A stretch of 64,000 bases of DNA from JANSWY01 sp965243755. GTDB lineage: Bacteria > Bacteroidota > Bacteroidia > Cytophagales > Cyclobacteriaceae. The notes beneath the pieces are model-generated. The model worked only from the letters and a program-made list of their open reading frames with translations. It ran no database searches and had not been told where the DNA came from. The stretch covers positions 558,001 to 622,000 of the forward strand of contig CBDEVW010000006.1 in the NCBI GenBank assembly GCA_965243755.1. Direction: 5' to 3'. The translations under genes and the position numbers were made by a program. Below are positions 10,098-18,525 of this stretch, one piece after another (position 1 is the first letter of the stretch; every line of letters begins with the position of its first letter).

Positions 10098-12677
10098 TTA
10101 TTCCGCCATTTCATTGGTATAGATTTCTGACAGCAAGATGGCATTGAAGATCAACTTATAAGTGGAATGAGATTGTCCCCTGAATTGTGGTCTGAAGCCA
10201 AAAAGCACAAACTTACCTTTGCCTTGTGGGACAGCCACCATCGCTAATTTTCCGCCGATATATTTTTCAGGGTTGAGGGCATAACCACTTTTTAATATGT
10301 CTGATGAAGCATATCTCGCTATCTCTTCTACGTTTGGTATTGGTGCATTATCCACGGTGTACTCCAGCCCACCTTCGCCTTTATTGGACTTTTTAACCAC
10401 TTCGAATGCACCGCTTCTGGCAAATGAGGCAACAGTTCTCTCCTGCATACCCATAGCCAACGGATGATTAGTTGATAATTCAATACCAACCAGAGAACCT
10501 GGAATGAAAAAATCGTCATTTTTAACACCTCTGGTTGTATTTCGTAACGGCAGCCCATATTGATTAATTAAAAAGTTTGAAGCGGCATCAAAAGACATCA
10601 CAACCCCTCCATTTTCGACAAAAGATTTGAGCTTTGCTGTTCCTTCAATTCCTAGTCCTCCACAATATTCTCTGGGCATGGTGCCTGTGGTGTGTCCGTT
10701 AAGAATTTTGCGTTCAGACTGGCTGGGAAGGATTATAATGTCATATTGTTGCAAGTCACTTTCAATAATATTCCTGTCATGCAATGTATCATAATCAAAA
10801 TCGAATTGATCAAGTACGAACCTTGTCCAGCCTTCATCCATATTGGCTACCCAGGATTTATATAGGCCAATCTTTCTTTTAGAAATACTGATCATGGTTT
10901 CCTCCTCCAGTGGACTAACCTTCTTTAAGGTAACATAAAGACCTTTGGTATAAACTTTCAATTGGTCCGCTGCAATGTTGGTCGAAAAATTCTGAAACTG
11001 TTTGTCTATGAAAACCTCATAACCGGCTTTGATTAGTCTGTTGACCAAGGCATAAGCATCATTGTGATTGCTACTCCATTGGGTAGCGGTCCCTGTTCCT
11101 TCTACCGGAATGGATTTATTAAAGGGTATGGTTAGGGCTGAGGTAGCTAATTCCACCTGTTCCATTATTTCATCAACTTTTAATCCCATTTGCAAGGGAA
11201 GAGTCCATCCAGCAAGATCATACGGCGGCTTTACCGGACCTCCGGGATATTTTTTTTGCACAGGATATTCTTGTTTGGTAAGTAAATCACGAACATATGG
11301 ATGGAAACTTTGTGCTCCATATATAATAATGGAGCCTTCCTCATATCTTTCTCCAGCAACGGTAACCGCTTTCTTAAGTTCATGAATCTCAACACCCCCA
11401 ATTTTCAGGAGTTCAACCAGGTGATATGCTTCTCCAAAATCATGCTGATCCCTCGGGATAACATAAGCATAAGGTTTATTTGGGTCTTCAATTTGATCTC
11501 TACCCATTGAATAGATGTTGGACAATAAAGATTCCTTACGGTCTGCGGCAAGATTTAGCAGTGCCATAGAAGCTTCATACATGTAATTCACTGCCCCGGC
11601 AAATTTAGACTCTCCACCTTTCCATGGGTTGGAATAAAATACAGAGGACCCGTCTGAAGGGAACTGACCACCGATATATTTTGGAATGGTACTTTCATCA
11701 TATCGTCTCGGAGTTGGTGTGGCATGGGCAGTTTCGGTAAGTATTCCAATCATGTTGTGGAAGTAAGGTACAGTTCTCATTCCCCCATTCCACCACATAC
11801 TGAATCTATAGTTTGAAACAACCCCGGGCATATTTTTTAATGCCAATCGGTCGGCCATGGCCATACCGACCATATTGGTGCCTGTGACGATGGCAGGGTG
11901 TATATTCGGGTTTACCGGATCCGCAAAAGGTGGCACAAAAATTCTGGCCCAACTGGGAGAGGTTTGGTGATGATTGTGGACTATTTGAGGATACCATTCA
12001 TTATACAATATGTTATTGACCGCTCTAGTCTCTTTCAGGTTATTCATGAACCAGTCCCTGTTGTTATCGTGCCCTGCATAGTAATGGTATAACCATGGGG
12101 GAGAAGTGGTTTCATAGGGTGTTCCAAGATTTTCTTTATACCAGTTTTCTACAATATCCAGGCCATCAGGATTCATAACCGGCATAATGATGGTAATGAC
12201 ACGATCCCTAATCTTTCGAAATTCCCGATCCTCACTGGTACTGAGGTCATATGCTAGTGATGGGATCATTTGTGAGGTTGCTCTTTCAGTAGCATGTAGT
12301 CCGGCATCTATCCATACAACCGCTTTGCCTTCCCTGGCATTTTTAATGCTTTGCTCATTTGGAATCTTCGCAAGTGCCTGTTGTCGAGATATGTTCTTGT
12401 ATTTCGTGAGGTTAGTAATATTGTTGCTGCTGCTGACCAGTAGGATAATGAGCGGCCGGCCAAGTTCAGAAGTGCCTATGTATTCTAGTTTTACACGTTT
12501 AGAGGATTGGTCAAGGTGTTTGTAATAGTTCAATAATTCTTCATATCCCAGAAACTTAAAGTCATCTCCTGGTTGGAAACCATAATATTCGATTGGGGAC
12601 TTTTGCGAAAAGCCTTCAAACACAGCAAACATGCATAGCAAAAGAGTGCATGAAAATATTGGGAAAATATTGCGCAT
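10098..12677 (-). CDS. Secreted M14-family zinc carboxypeptidase-like protein
   Basis: An 859-aa exported metallopeptidase. Residues 1-24 are a signal peptide (cleavage near GFSQ-K). The M14 zinc site is intact: His128 and Glu131 in DAGLHATERATSQ, a histidine cluster at 234-237 (VHNHHQTSP), Arg207 in NNRDW for substrate carboxylate binding, and catalytic Glu315 in ILTETAHA. After the catalytic domain, residues about 630-760 resemble a class I glutamine-amidotransferase-like or ThuA-like Rossmann fold (YDIIILPSQSERK, then FVENGGVVMSFDAAS), a combination seen in large Bacteroidota M14 proteins. No T9SS C-terminal sorting domain is apparent. It is likely periplasmic or outer-membrane associated. 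Confidence 0.88.
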   Translation of the reverse strand: MRNIFPIFSCTLLLCMFAVFEGFSQKSPIEYYGFQPGDDFKFLGYEELLNYYKHLDQSSKRVKLEYIGTSELGRPLIILLVSSSNNITNLTKYKNISRQQALAKIPNEQSIKNAREGKAVVWIDAGLHATERATSQMIPSLAYDLSTSEDREFRKIRDRVITIIMPVMNPDGLDIVENWYKENLGTPYETTSPPWLYHYYAGHDNNRDWFMNNLKETRAVNNILYNEWYPQIVHNHHQTSPSWARIFVPPFADPVNPNIHPAIVTGTNMVGMAMADRLALKNMPGVVSNYRFSMWWNGGMRTVPYFHNMIGILTETAHATPTPRRYDESTIPKYIGGQFPSDGSSVFYSNPWKGGESKFAGAVNYMYEASMALLNLAADRKESLLSNIYSMGRDQIEDPNKPYAYVIPRDQHDFGEAYHLVELLKIGGVEIHELKKAVTVAGERYEEGSIIIYGAQSFHPYVRDLLTKQEYPVQKKYPGGPVKPPYDLAGWTLPLQMGLKVDEIMEQVELATSALTIPFNKSIPVEGTGTATQWSSNHNDAYALVNRLIKAGYEVFIDKQFQNFSTNIAADQLKVYTKGLYVTLKKVSPLEEETMISISKRKIGLYKSWVANMDEGWTRFVLDQFDFDYDTLHDRNIIESDLQQYDIIILPSQSERKILNGHTTGTMPREYCGGLGIEGTAKLKSFVENGGVVMSFDAASNFLINQYGLPLRNTTRGVKNDDFFIPGSLVGIELSTNHPLAMGMQERTVASFARSGAFEVVKKSNKGEGGLEYTVDNAPIPNVEEIARYASSDILKSGYALNPEKYIGGKLAMVAVPQGKGKFVLFGFRPQFRGQSHSTYKLIFNAILLSEIYTNEMAE

Positions 12678-12732
12678 AGGGTAATTTAAAAAATACTCAG
12701 GAATTCAGCAGTTGGTGTTGGCTATAATGATG

Positions 12733-13254
12733 TTACTTCTTTGTAACACCGCTCACCTTCTCTTTACCATATTCATCGGTAAGGATTTTCTTCTTCTCCT
12801 GGTTCATGAAGTAACTTTCAAGTTTGCCTTCAAATAGTTTTACTCCGAAGAAGGTTGCAAGTTTGATGGCAATACCAAGTGATACTGGCCAGTTGAGGTT
12901 CTCCAATATGGATTCCAGGGTGAATTCTTCTACTACGAATAAGGTGATAGCGATAAAGTATAATATGGTGGAAGCCTTCCTTCCCACCCGTGCCTGCGCG
13001 AGTTGGTGGATGGTTGCTTCCAGTTCCAGATTTTGTTTGGTGATTTCTTTGTTTTGTTCTCTGATCTGGAGGTTGGCACTATCTAATTTCTTCTGAAGTC
13101 TGTCGGATACCCGGGTGATTACCTTAGCCTGGGCAATCAGTTCGTCATATTGTTCGGAAAATGATTCTAAATCCTCTTTATAGATTGTATGAGCTTCAAT
13201 CTTGTCTTTGAACTTCTTTAGGTTATTGACTTCATCATGATAGAGCTCTTTCAT
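12733..13254 (-). CDS. Coiled-coil protein with two C-terminal membrane segments, fourth gene of Sia-like cassette
   Basis: I do not recognise a named family. Residues 1-90 are almost entirely charged and heptad-like (for example RLQKKLDSANLQIREQNKEI), predicting a long coiled coil. Two hydrophobic segments follow (about 95-115 and 122-142), then a basic tail ending in VSGVTKK. The gene lies 20 bases after the SiaC-like gene and on the same strand as the SiaA- and SiaB-like genes, so it is very probably the last gene of that operon. In the Pseudomonas siaABCD operon this position is held by a diguanylate cyclase; nothing of a GGDEF domain is present here. It may be the membrane effector of the cassette, which is inference from position. 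Confidence 0.75.
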   Translation of the reverse strand: MKELYHDEVNNLKKFKDKIEAHTIYKEDLESFSEQYDELIAQAKVITRVSDRLQKKLDSANLQIREQNKEITKQNLELEATIHQLAQARVGRKASTILYFIAITLFVVEEFTLESILENLNWPVSLGIAIKLATFFGVKLFEGKLESYFMNQEKKKILTDEYGKEKVSGVTKK

Positions 13255-13274
13255 CTCTTATTCTCTGGTCCGAC

Positions 13275-13655
13275 TTACTCTTCAATTTCAAGGAAGTTGA
13301 ACTCCAGATCCAGAAGGTCGCAATAGTCTTCTCCAGCTTCCATCATGTCTTCATCTCCCTCTTCGTAATACCAATTAATGGTTAAAGTAATACCATTTTC
13401 TTCGATTCTACCAAGTCTTTTGAACACATCAAACAAGCATTTGGATGAACTTGTATTGAAATATTCGAATGCAAAATTTGCGGTGAAGCTATTTTTTCCA
13501 CTCTTGGCGTATTCTTCCAGGTTCTCAATCACCTTTTGATAGAATTGGATGGAATTTTCCGGGCTCGACCTTCCCTTCATTTCCAAAATTCCCTCATCAG
13601 GATCAAAATTGATAAGTGGGGTAACTTTCGTTGGCTCTATAAATATCTTTTCCAT
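13275..13655 (-). CDS. siaC: SiaC-like (DUF1987) phospho-switch protein
   Basis: A 126-aa DUF1987 protein. In Pseudomonas SiaC is a small STAS-like protein that is phosphorylated by SiaB and dephosphorylated by SiaA, and binds its effector in the unphosphorylated state. Here residues 10-35 carry the start TKVTPLINFDPDEGILEMKG. The segment FEYFNTSSSK has Thr68 and Ser69-71, matching the position of the phosphorylated threonine I recall for SiaC (Thr68). The tail is strongly acidic. The gene sits 15 bases downstream of the SiaB-like kinase. The assignment is firm at family level; the effector is not known. Confidence 0.85.
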   Translation of the reverse strand: MEKIFIEPTKVTPLINFDPDEGILEMKGRSSPENSIQFYQKVIENLEEYAKSGKNSFTANFAFEYFNTSSSKCLFDVFKRLGRIEENGITLTINWYYEEGDEDMMEAGEDYCDLLDLEFNFLEIEE

Positions 13656-13670
13656 ATTTACTCAAACACC

Positions 13671-14234
13671 TTAATTAAGTTCTCGTGGTAACCTTACTTG
13701 CAAAGTGAAGTATGTCACTTCATCATTTACAGGTTGAAATTTATATCTCAGTTTTTGGCCGCCCGTCTTCCTGGCGATATCGATGAATCCCAGGCCTCCT
13801 GTTCCTTTGTCAGAAAACTCCTGCTGACTCAATGCTTCCTTGTACATTGCTCTTAATCCATCTGCATCAACCGAATTTATTTCATCTAGCCTTTGCTGTA
13901 TTTCTCCAGTTTTGTTGGAAGGTACATAATTTCCAGTTTGCAGACTATAAAATCTTTTTCTCGCTGCTATTAAAATTAATGCCGACTTAGAGTCATATGA
14001 GCTGATAAGCGTTTCGTCCGCATTAACCTCATCTAAGTGATAATATAAATTCTGAATACACTCAGTGGCTACATTATAAAATTTCTTTTTCACTTTCCTG
14101 TCCTGCTCCAGCTCCTCCAGTCTTTCCTCAAGAGTAGATATCATCGATGTAACTAAGTCAAAGGTCAGCTCTCCCTTGTACATCAGGATGATATTCTGAT
14201 CATAAATATTTTTATAACTTCTTAGGTAATCCAT
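13671..14234 (-). CDS. siaB: SiaB-like protein kinase (DUF6272)
   Basis: A 187-aa protein of the SiaB/DUF6272 family, a GHKL-type kinase that phosphorylates SiaC. The N-box-like helix is FYNVATECIQNLYYH (about residues 48-62), with an Asn and His at the expected metal/ATP position. The glycine-rich ATP lid is GTGGLGFIDIARK (about 144-156), followed by the beta strands that close the fold. There is no signal or membrane segment, so it is cytoplasmic. It lies 115 bases after the SiaA-like phosphatase gene and 15 bases before siaC. Whether it is active as a kinase is inferred from these motifs only. Confidence 0.82.
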   Translation of the reverse strand: MDYLRSYKNIYDQNIILMYKGELTFDLVTSMISTLEERLEELEQDRKVKKKFYNVATECIQNLYYHLDEVNADETLISSYDSKSALILIAARKRFYSLQTGNYVPSNKTGEIQQRLDEINSVDADGLRAMYKEALSQQEFSDKGTGGLGFIDIARKTGGQKLRYKFQPVNDEVTYFTLQVRLPRELN

Positions 14235-14349
14235 AGTATCACTTATTCACGAAATAAATTCATGAAAAATTACGTATTATTTTTAACTTATTCCAAATTA
14301 TAAATATTTAATTTTCAACAATTTGGAATATCATTCTTAGATCAATTAT

Positions 14350-15501
14350 TTAAACCTTGAATCCCAGCAACATTACATCGTCTGTCTGCTCTCCATCTCC
14401 CTTCCATTCCTGGAATCTGTTTTCAATTATTTCTTGTTGTTCCTTCATGGGCTTATCTCCAACCTCCACGAGTAACTCCCGTAAACGTTTGGCCATGAAC
14501 TTTTTATCTGCAGGTCCTCCAAACTGATCCTGAAATCCGTCGCTGCAAAGATATATTTGATCTCCTTTTTCCAATTGCAAATGATGGACTTTAATTGGGT
14601 TTTCATCTTCCTTTCTGGCGACCATACCTCCCAGCATTACTTTATCTGCTTTTTCCACCATCAACTCACCATTGCGTAATATATACAAAGGAATTCCTCC
14701 GCCCGCATAATCCAGCTCAAAAGTATCAAGATCGATTACGCAAAGACCCATTTCCATACCATCCTTACTATCATCACCCTCTTGCTTCAGCTCATATTTG
14801 ATCTCCTGATCCATTCTTGTAATGATCTTATCAGGGTCCAAATAGTTTTGGTAATACACAATATTGGTCAGCAGGTTGTTACCCATCATGGACATAATGG
14901 CTCCAGGTACCCCGTGTCCGGTACAATCGGCCGCTGCTATTACGATGTATTCATTGGCCCCTCTGGTCATTCTCTCAAACCAGTAAAAATCACCACTCAC
15001 AACATCTTTTGGTTTATAGATGATCAATGATTCCTTGAAAATCCCTTTCAGCATTTTTTGGTTTGGAAGCATTGATCGTTGGATCCGCTCTGCATAGTTG
15101 ATACTTGCAGTAATCTGTTCGTTGATATAATGTATTTCCTCAGTAGTCTGCTGAATCTCTCTTTTCTGATCAGAAAGCCTCTGGTTAAGGTTCTTCTGCT
15201 CTTCTATTCTATTGACCAGCGTTGAGGCAGTATTTTTGATTTGTGCGGCAACTACCCCCAGCTCATCGGATTCATCAATGTCTAATTTGATTTCCAGATT
15301 GCCATTGGCAATTTCGGTGGCAGCTCCTTTTAATTGTTCAATAGGTTTTACAATCAGACTGGCTGAACCAAAGGCAATACCACTCCCTGCCACCACCACG
15401 GCAGCAATTACTATTAGGTTACCAGGAAAATAGTAGAAGATTCCTCCACTAACTACTAATAGAAATATAGAAAGTAGGACAAGTTTGGTTCTGATGTTCA
15501 T
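14350..15501 (-). CDS. siaA: SiaA-like HAMP/SpoIIE-type PP2C phosphatase
   Basis: A 383-aa membrane-bound protein phosphatase. Two adjacent membrane segments (about 6-27 and 30-50) lead into a HAMP domain (about 50-102: KPIEQLKGAATEIANGNLEI), a coiled-coil signalling helix (100-155), and a PP2C/SpoIIE domain to the end. PP2C metal-site motifs are VVSGDFYW, ADCTGHGVPGAIMS, CSDGFQDQFGG and a final DDVMLL. Unlike Pseudomonas SiaA there is no large periplasmic sensor domain: the two membrane helices are nearly contiguous, so the input signal is probably membrane-derived or internal. It heads the siaA-siaB-siaC-coiled-coil gene order. Confidence 0.85.
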   Translation of the reverse strand: MNIRTKLVLLSIFLLVVSGGIFYYFPGNLIVIAAVVVAGSGIAFGSASLIVKPIEQLKGAATEIANGNLEIKLDIDESDELGVVAAQIKNTASTLVNRIEEQKNLNQRLSDQKREIQQTTEEIHYINEQITASINYAERIQRSMLPNQKMLKGIFKESLIIYKPKDVVSGDFYWFERMTRGANEYIVIAAADCTGHGVPGAIMSMMGNNLLTNIVYYQNYLDPDKIITRMDQEIKYELKQEGDDSKDGMEMGLCVIDLDTFELDYAGGGIPLYILRNGELMVEKADKVMLGGMVARKEDENPIKVHHLQLEKGDQIYLCSDGFQDQFGGPADKKFMAKRLRELLVEVGDKPMKEQQEIIENRFQEWKGDGEQTDDVMLLGFKV

Positions 15502-15746
15502 TGTGTTAATGTCAGTTTTCGCGATTTATTTTTTGCAAAAAATTGTACTTGCTGGATAAGATAGTCTTTCAAGCTCTACAAAAATATCAGAAAAAATGAA
15601 ACGAGATAGCGCAAAACGTAATTATTGCGGTTGTTTTAAATACTTTTGATTGGTGCTTATCCAAGAATATCACCTGATTGATTTTATATTTACAACATTG
15701 ATGGCTTAATTCGTCATCTTTATCGAAAATTAGCTGTGGGACAAAC

Positions 15747-15776
15747 TTTGATATGAAAGGCGAATCATTATGTTTG
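15747..15776 (+). promoter_or_regulatory. Bacteroidota-type promoter for the DUF302 gene
   Basis: TTTG (15747-15750), an 18-base spacer, and TATGTTTG (15769-15776) match the Bacteroidota -33/-7 consensus TTTG and TAnnTTTG. Predicted transcription starts a few bases later, about 10 bases before ATG 15794. Confidence 0.6.
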
Positions 15777-15793
15777 CAAAAATAATAGTATAA

Positions 15794-16231
15794 ATGAGGA
15801 GTATATTCCTTCTTTTAGTGGGTATTATTACTTGTCTCGAAGCTCACACACAGGACATTACGATTTATAAAAGTGCACACACCTATGAGGTTACTGTCGC
15901 ACGACTCGATTCTATCCTAAAGGCTAAAGGACTGAGGCAATTCGATTCCCTGGTTACTGAATTTGACACGGATTCCTCAATCGTAAGGAACAGGGTGTTT
16001 TCCTTTGATGACCCGGAGTTGACCAAACAAATTGTTTTATGTGAGCCTTCTGCCGCTTTGGACCTGCCATTGAGAATTGTTGTTTGGACTGAAGAATCTG
16101 AGGTATACCTTGGATATATTGATCCCTCATTTATGAAAAGAAGATTTAGGATTACTACCTGCCCCAATGAAATAAAAGGATTGACAAGAATCCTGGTGAG
16201 GGTGATCAATGAGTGTATTCGTAAAACTTAA
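15794..16231 (+). CDS. Secreted DUF302 domain protein
   Basis: A 145-aa protein with a signal peptide (residues 1-19, cleavage near EAHTQ) and a DUF302 domain. That family is a small alpha/beta fold of unknown biochemical role. Family features visible are FSFDDPELTKQIV, the segment SAALDLPLRIVVW at about 92-104, the following strand EVYLGYIDP, and a C-terminal helix. Its 3' end overlaps the convergent DUF2911 gene by 4 bases. It has its own promoter at 15747-15776. Exported DUF302 proteins are common in Bacteroidota, but no function can be assigned. Confidence 0.78.
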   Translation: MRSIFLLLVGIITCLEAHTQDITIYKSAHTYEVTVARLDSILKAKGLRQFDSLVTEFDTDSSIVRNRVFSFDDPELTKQIVLCEPSAALDLPLRIVVWTEESEVYLGYIDPSFMKRRFRITTCPNEIKGLTRILVRVINECIRKT

Positions 16232-16758
16232 ATGGGTTCTACCATAAAACTGAACTGCAATTTCTCCCACAGAAATTTAATTTCACCAGTATCCTCTATT
16301 TTAAATTGCATTCGCTCAACAAGGCTGTCGGTGGTTGTAGGTTCTACTGTCATCCTGATTGCATCTTTTGAAGAATCATAGTTGTAAGCTCCCCACTGAT
16401 CCCAAACTTTATTGATCATTACTGTCCACTGTGTTTCACCCGGCACGGTGAATAGGGAATACTTTCCTCTTTTCAATACCTCCCCATTAATTTTCAGGTC
16501 GCTTGAGGTTTCCAGGATGGTAGCGTCATTAGCACCAGTTCTCCAAATTTTATTATATGGAACCAGGTCTCCCCAAATGGTTCTGCCTTTCACTCCAGGA
16601 GAACTGTATATTATTTTTATCTGCGCGTCACCCACCATGTTTTCTGTGGAAGTGAGTGGGCTGGGCCTCTTGGATTCACCATCAGCATTTCTCATTTCTC
16701 TACAAGACAATGAGAGCATGGCAACTGCCATCAATAGATATGCACTTTGTAATTTCAT
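16228..16758 (-). CDS. DUF2911 lipoprotein
   Basis: A 176-aa lipoprotein with lipobox LSLSC (Cys19) followed by a DUF2911 domain. Recognisable family pieces are YSSPGVKGRTIWGDLVPY and IWRTGANDATILE near residues 50-81, GKYSLFTVPGETQWTV near 97-112, and WGAYNYDSSKD. Members are widespread in Bacteroidota and have no proven activity. The 3' end overlaps the opposing DUF302 gene by 4 bases, leaving no room for a terminator between them. Confidence 0.82.
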   Translation of the reverse strand: MKLQSAYLLMAVAMLSLSCREMRNADGESKRPSPLTSTENMVGDAQIKIIYSSPGVKGRTIWGDLVPYNKIWRTGANDATILETSSDLKINGEVLKRGKYSLFTVPGETQWTVMINKVWDQWGAYNYDSSKDAIRMTVEPTTTDSLVERMQFKIEDTGEIKFLWEKLQFSFMVEPI

Positions 16759-16952
16759 AATTCTATCAAGCGACGAAAATATAAAAAATTCAAGAATTGT
16801 AGATTGGTGGTGTTCAATTAGTATACGAATGTTGTTCTAAAACGATCAATTCGAAAATAGGTTGCAATTATTAAAATATTGATTGACAGGGACTTAGGGC
16901 TTTAGGTATGTTTTTTGTTATTGATTGTGTAAAATAATCACAATTTGATCTT

Positions 16953-17213
16953 ATGGGCGTAATTGGAATTGAAATACCACAACTTGATGAGCATCAGGAC
17001 ATTGAGGTGGAAGTTAAAATCAACGGAATTAAGAAACAGTACAACTACAGGGTTGAGATCTTCTACTGGGAGGAATGTCCTTACCCAACGGAAGACCGGG
17101 TAGAATGCATCAAGCAACTGGTTCAAAACTATCATAAAGGGTGGGATTTGGCCCATATTGGCATTCCTACAGACGATTATATTCCTATCACTTTTCGAAA
17201 GAAAAGAAAATAG
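16953..17213 (+). CDS. Small hypothetical protein
   Basis: An 86-aa cytoplasmic protein with no signal peptide or membrane segment; I recognise no family. It begins MGVIGIEIPQLDEHQDIEVEV, suggesting beta strands. It then has an aromatic stretch (YRVEIFYWEECPYPTE), a helix (RVECIKQLVQNY) and a basic tail (FRKKRK). Composition and codon use look like real coding sequence and match neighbouring genes. It lies 77 bases upstream of the FKBP gene on the same strand and may share a transcript with it. Confidence 0.6.
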   Translation: MGVIGIEIPQLDEHQDIEVEVKINGIKKQYNYRVEIFYWEECPYPTEDRVECIKQLVQNYHKGWDLAHIGIPTDDYIPITFRKKRK

Positions 17214-17290
17214 ACCAAATTTTTCGTTTGCTAATTTGCTTTGGTTTTCCGAAAATTGCTGGAACCGTTTCACTAAAGCCAAATTAGATA

Positions 17291-17959
17291 ATGAAAAACA
17301 TTGCTCTTTTATTCCTCTATATTTCTTTGCCAATCATCACCTACGCTCAGTGTGATGAATGCAAAATGTTGGATGATGAAAACTCCGACTATTGTTTTAC
17401 CCATGAGGAATTTGAAGGTTATTGTATCCAGTTTGGTGCCAAATCAGAGACTTTCAGGTTCAGAGGAGAAAAGAAACCCAAGGAAATACCAATGGGATCG
17501 GTGGACGATGTAGCTTATCTTAAGTCGATCGCTGCTGATAAGAAACTGAAACTCTCCGCTACCGATATCCTTTTTATTCGTGAAGGGCTCGCTACATGGA
17601 AAGTTGAAGAAAGAAAATATGGTTACAAGTATGAGGATAGTGGACTTGGGATCAAACTCATAGAAGAAGGTGAAGGAGAAATTCCTGAAACAGGCAATAC
17701 GGTGACTGTTCACTATACTGGCTATTTGGAAGATGGAACCAAGTTTGACAGCTCCAAAGACCGGGGACAGCCATTCTCCTTTAGATTAGGACAAGGGCAG
17801 GTCATCAAAGGATGGGATGAAGGAGTAGGAAAATTGAAGGTAGGCTCTAAAGCCTGGCTTAGGATTCCACCGGATTTGGGATATGGTTCAATTACCAGAG
17901 GTCCTATTCCAGCCAACTCAGTATTGTATTTCGAAATTGAAGTGTTGAAAGCGGAATAG
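17291..17959 (+). CDS. Exported FKBP-type peptidyl-prolyl isomerase
   Basis: A 222-aa prolyl isomerase. Residues 1-19 are a signal peptide (cleavage after TYA). A roughly 100-residue N-terminal part begins with five cysteines (CDEC, then Cys at about 36, 49) and has no clear homologue that I can name. The FKBP domain starts at about residue 125: TVTVHYTGYLEDGTKFDSS, then GQVIKGWDEGVGKLKVGSK, then IPPDLGYG and the closing strand VLYFEIEVL. Active-site aromatic residues (Tyr, Phe, Trp and the IPP-LGYG loop) are all present. It should fold proteins in the periplasm or be surface exposed. Confidence 0.9.
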   Translation: MKNIALLFLYISLPIITYAQCDECKMLDDENSDYCFTHEEFEGYCIQFGAKSETFRFRGEKKPKEIPMGSVDDVAYLKSIAADKKLKLSATDILFIREGLATWKVEERKYGYKYEDSGLGIKLIEEGEGEIPETGNTVTVHYTGYLEDGTKFDSSKDRGQPFSFRLGQGQVIKGWDEGVGKLKVGSKAWLRIPPDLGYGSITRGPIPANSVLYFEIEVLKAE

Positions 17960-17973
17960 TAATCAGTTTCCGA

Positions 17974-18522
17974 TTAATTTATTTGGTCCAACACAGATTG
18001 CATCAGTTGAGATACTGTATTTTCACTTATCAGTGACTGTCTGTATTCGGCGCTTAAGAAATCTGATGAAACCGTGTGGTCCAGCATTTCATTGAGTGGG
18101 TCGTAAAAGCCCTCCACATTCAATAAGGCACAGGGCTTCTGATGATAGCCTATCTGGGCCCAGGTGAATACTTCAAATAACTCTTCCAGTGTTCCTATAC
18201 CTCCGGGAAGTGCAATGAAGGCACAAGACTTATCCGCCATAATGGCCTTCCTTTCATGCATTGTTTCTACAGTGATCAGCTCGGTTACCCCAGTATGGCC
18301 CACTTCATAATCAAATAACTTTTGCGGGATAACACCGATCACTTCGCCATTTAGGGATAGCATTTCATCGGCCAGAATGCCCATTAATCCAACCTTGCCA
18401 CCACCATAAACCAGCCCGAAGTTGTTTTTTACCAGGTGATTCGCCAGGGATTTGGTAGCTTCAATGAATTTTGGGTTATTGCCACTTCTGGAACCGCAGA
18501 AAACTGCAATGTATTTTTTCAT
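17974..18522 (-). CDS. LOG-family nucleotide 5'-monophosphate phosphoribohydrolase
   Basis: A 182-aa Rossmann-fold protein of the TIGR00730/LOG family (YvdD type), which splits ribose 5-phosphate from AMP or cytokinin nucleotides. The family motif PGGIGTLEE is at residues 106-114, preceded by the catalytic Arg in MHERKAIM (88-95). The nucleotide-binding start is VFCGSRSGNNP (8-18) with YGGGKVGLMG (39-48). It follows the DUF3127 gene by 3 bases and so belongs to the dinB-DUF3127-LOG operon. The natural substrate in this organism is unknown. Confidence 0.88.
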   Translation of the reverse strand: MKKYIAVFCGSRSGNNPKFIEATKSLANHLVKNNFGLVYGGGKVGLMGILADEMLSLNGEVIGVIPQKLFDYEVGHTGVTELITVETMHERKAIMADKSCAFIALPGGIGTLEELFEVFTWAQIGYHQKPCALLNVEGFYDPLNEMLDHTVSSDFLSAEYRQSLISENTVSQLMQSVLDQIN

Positions 18523-18525
18523 GCG

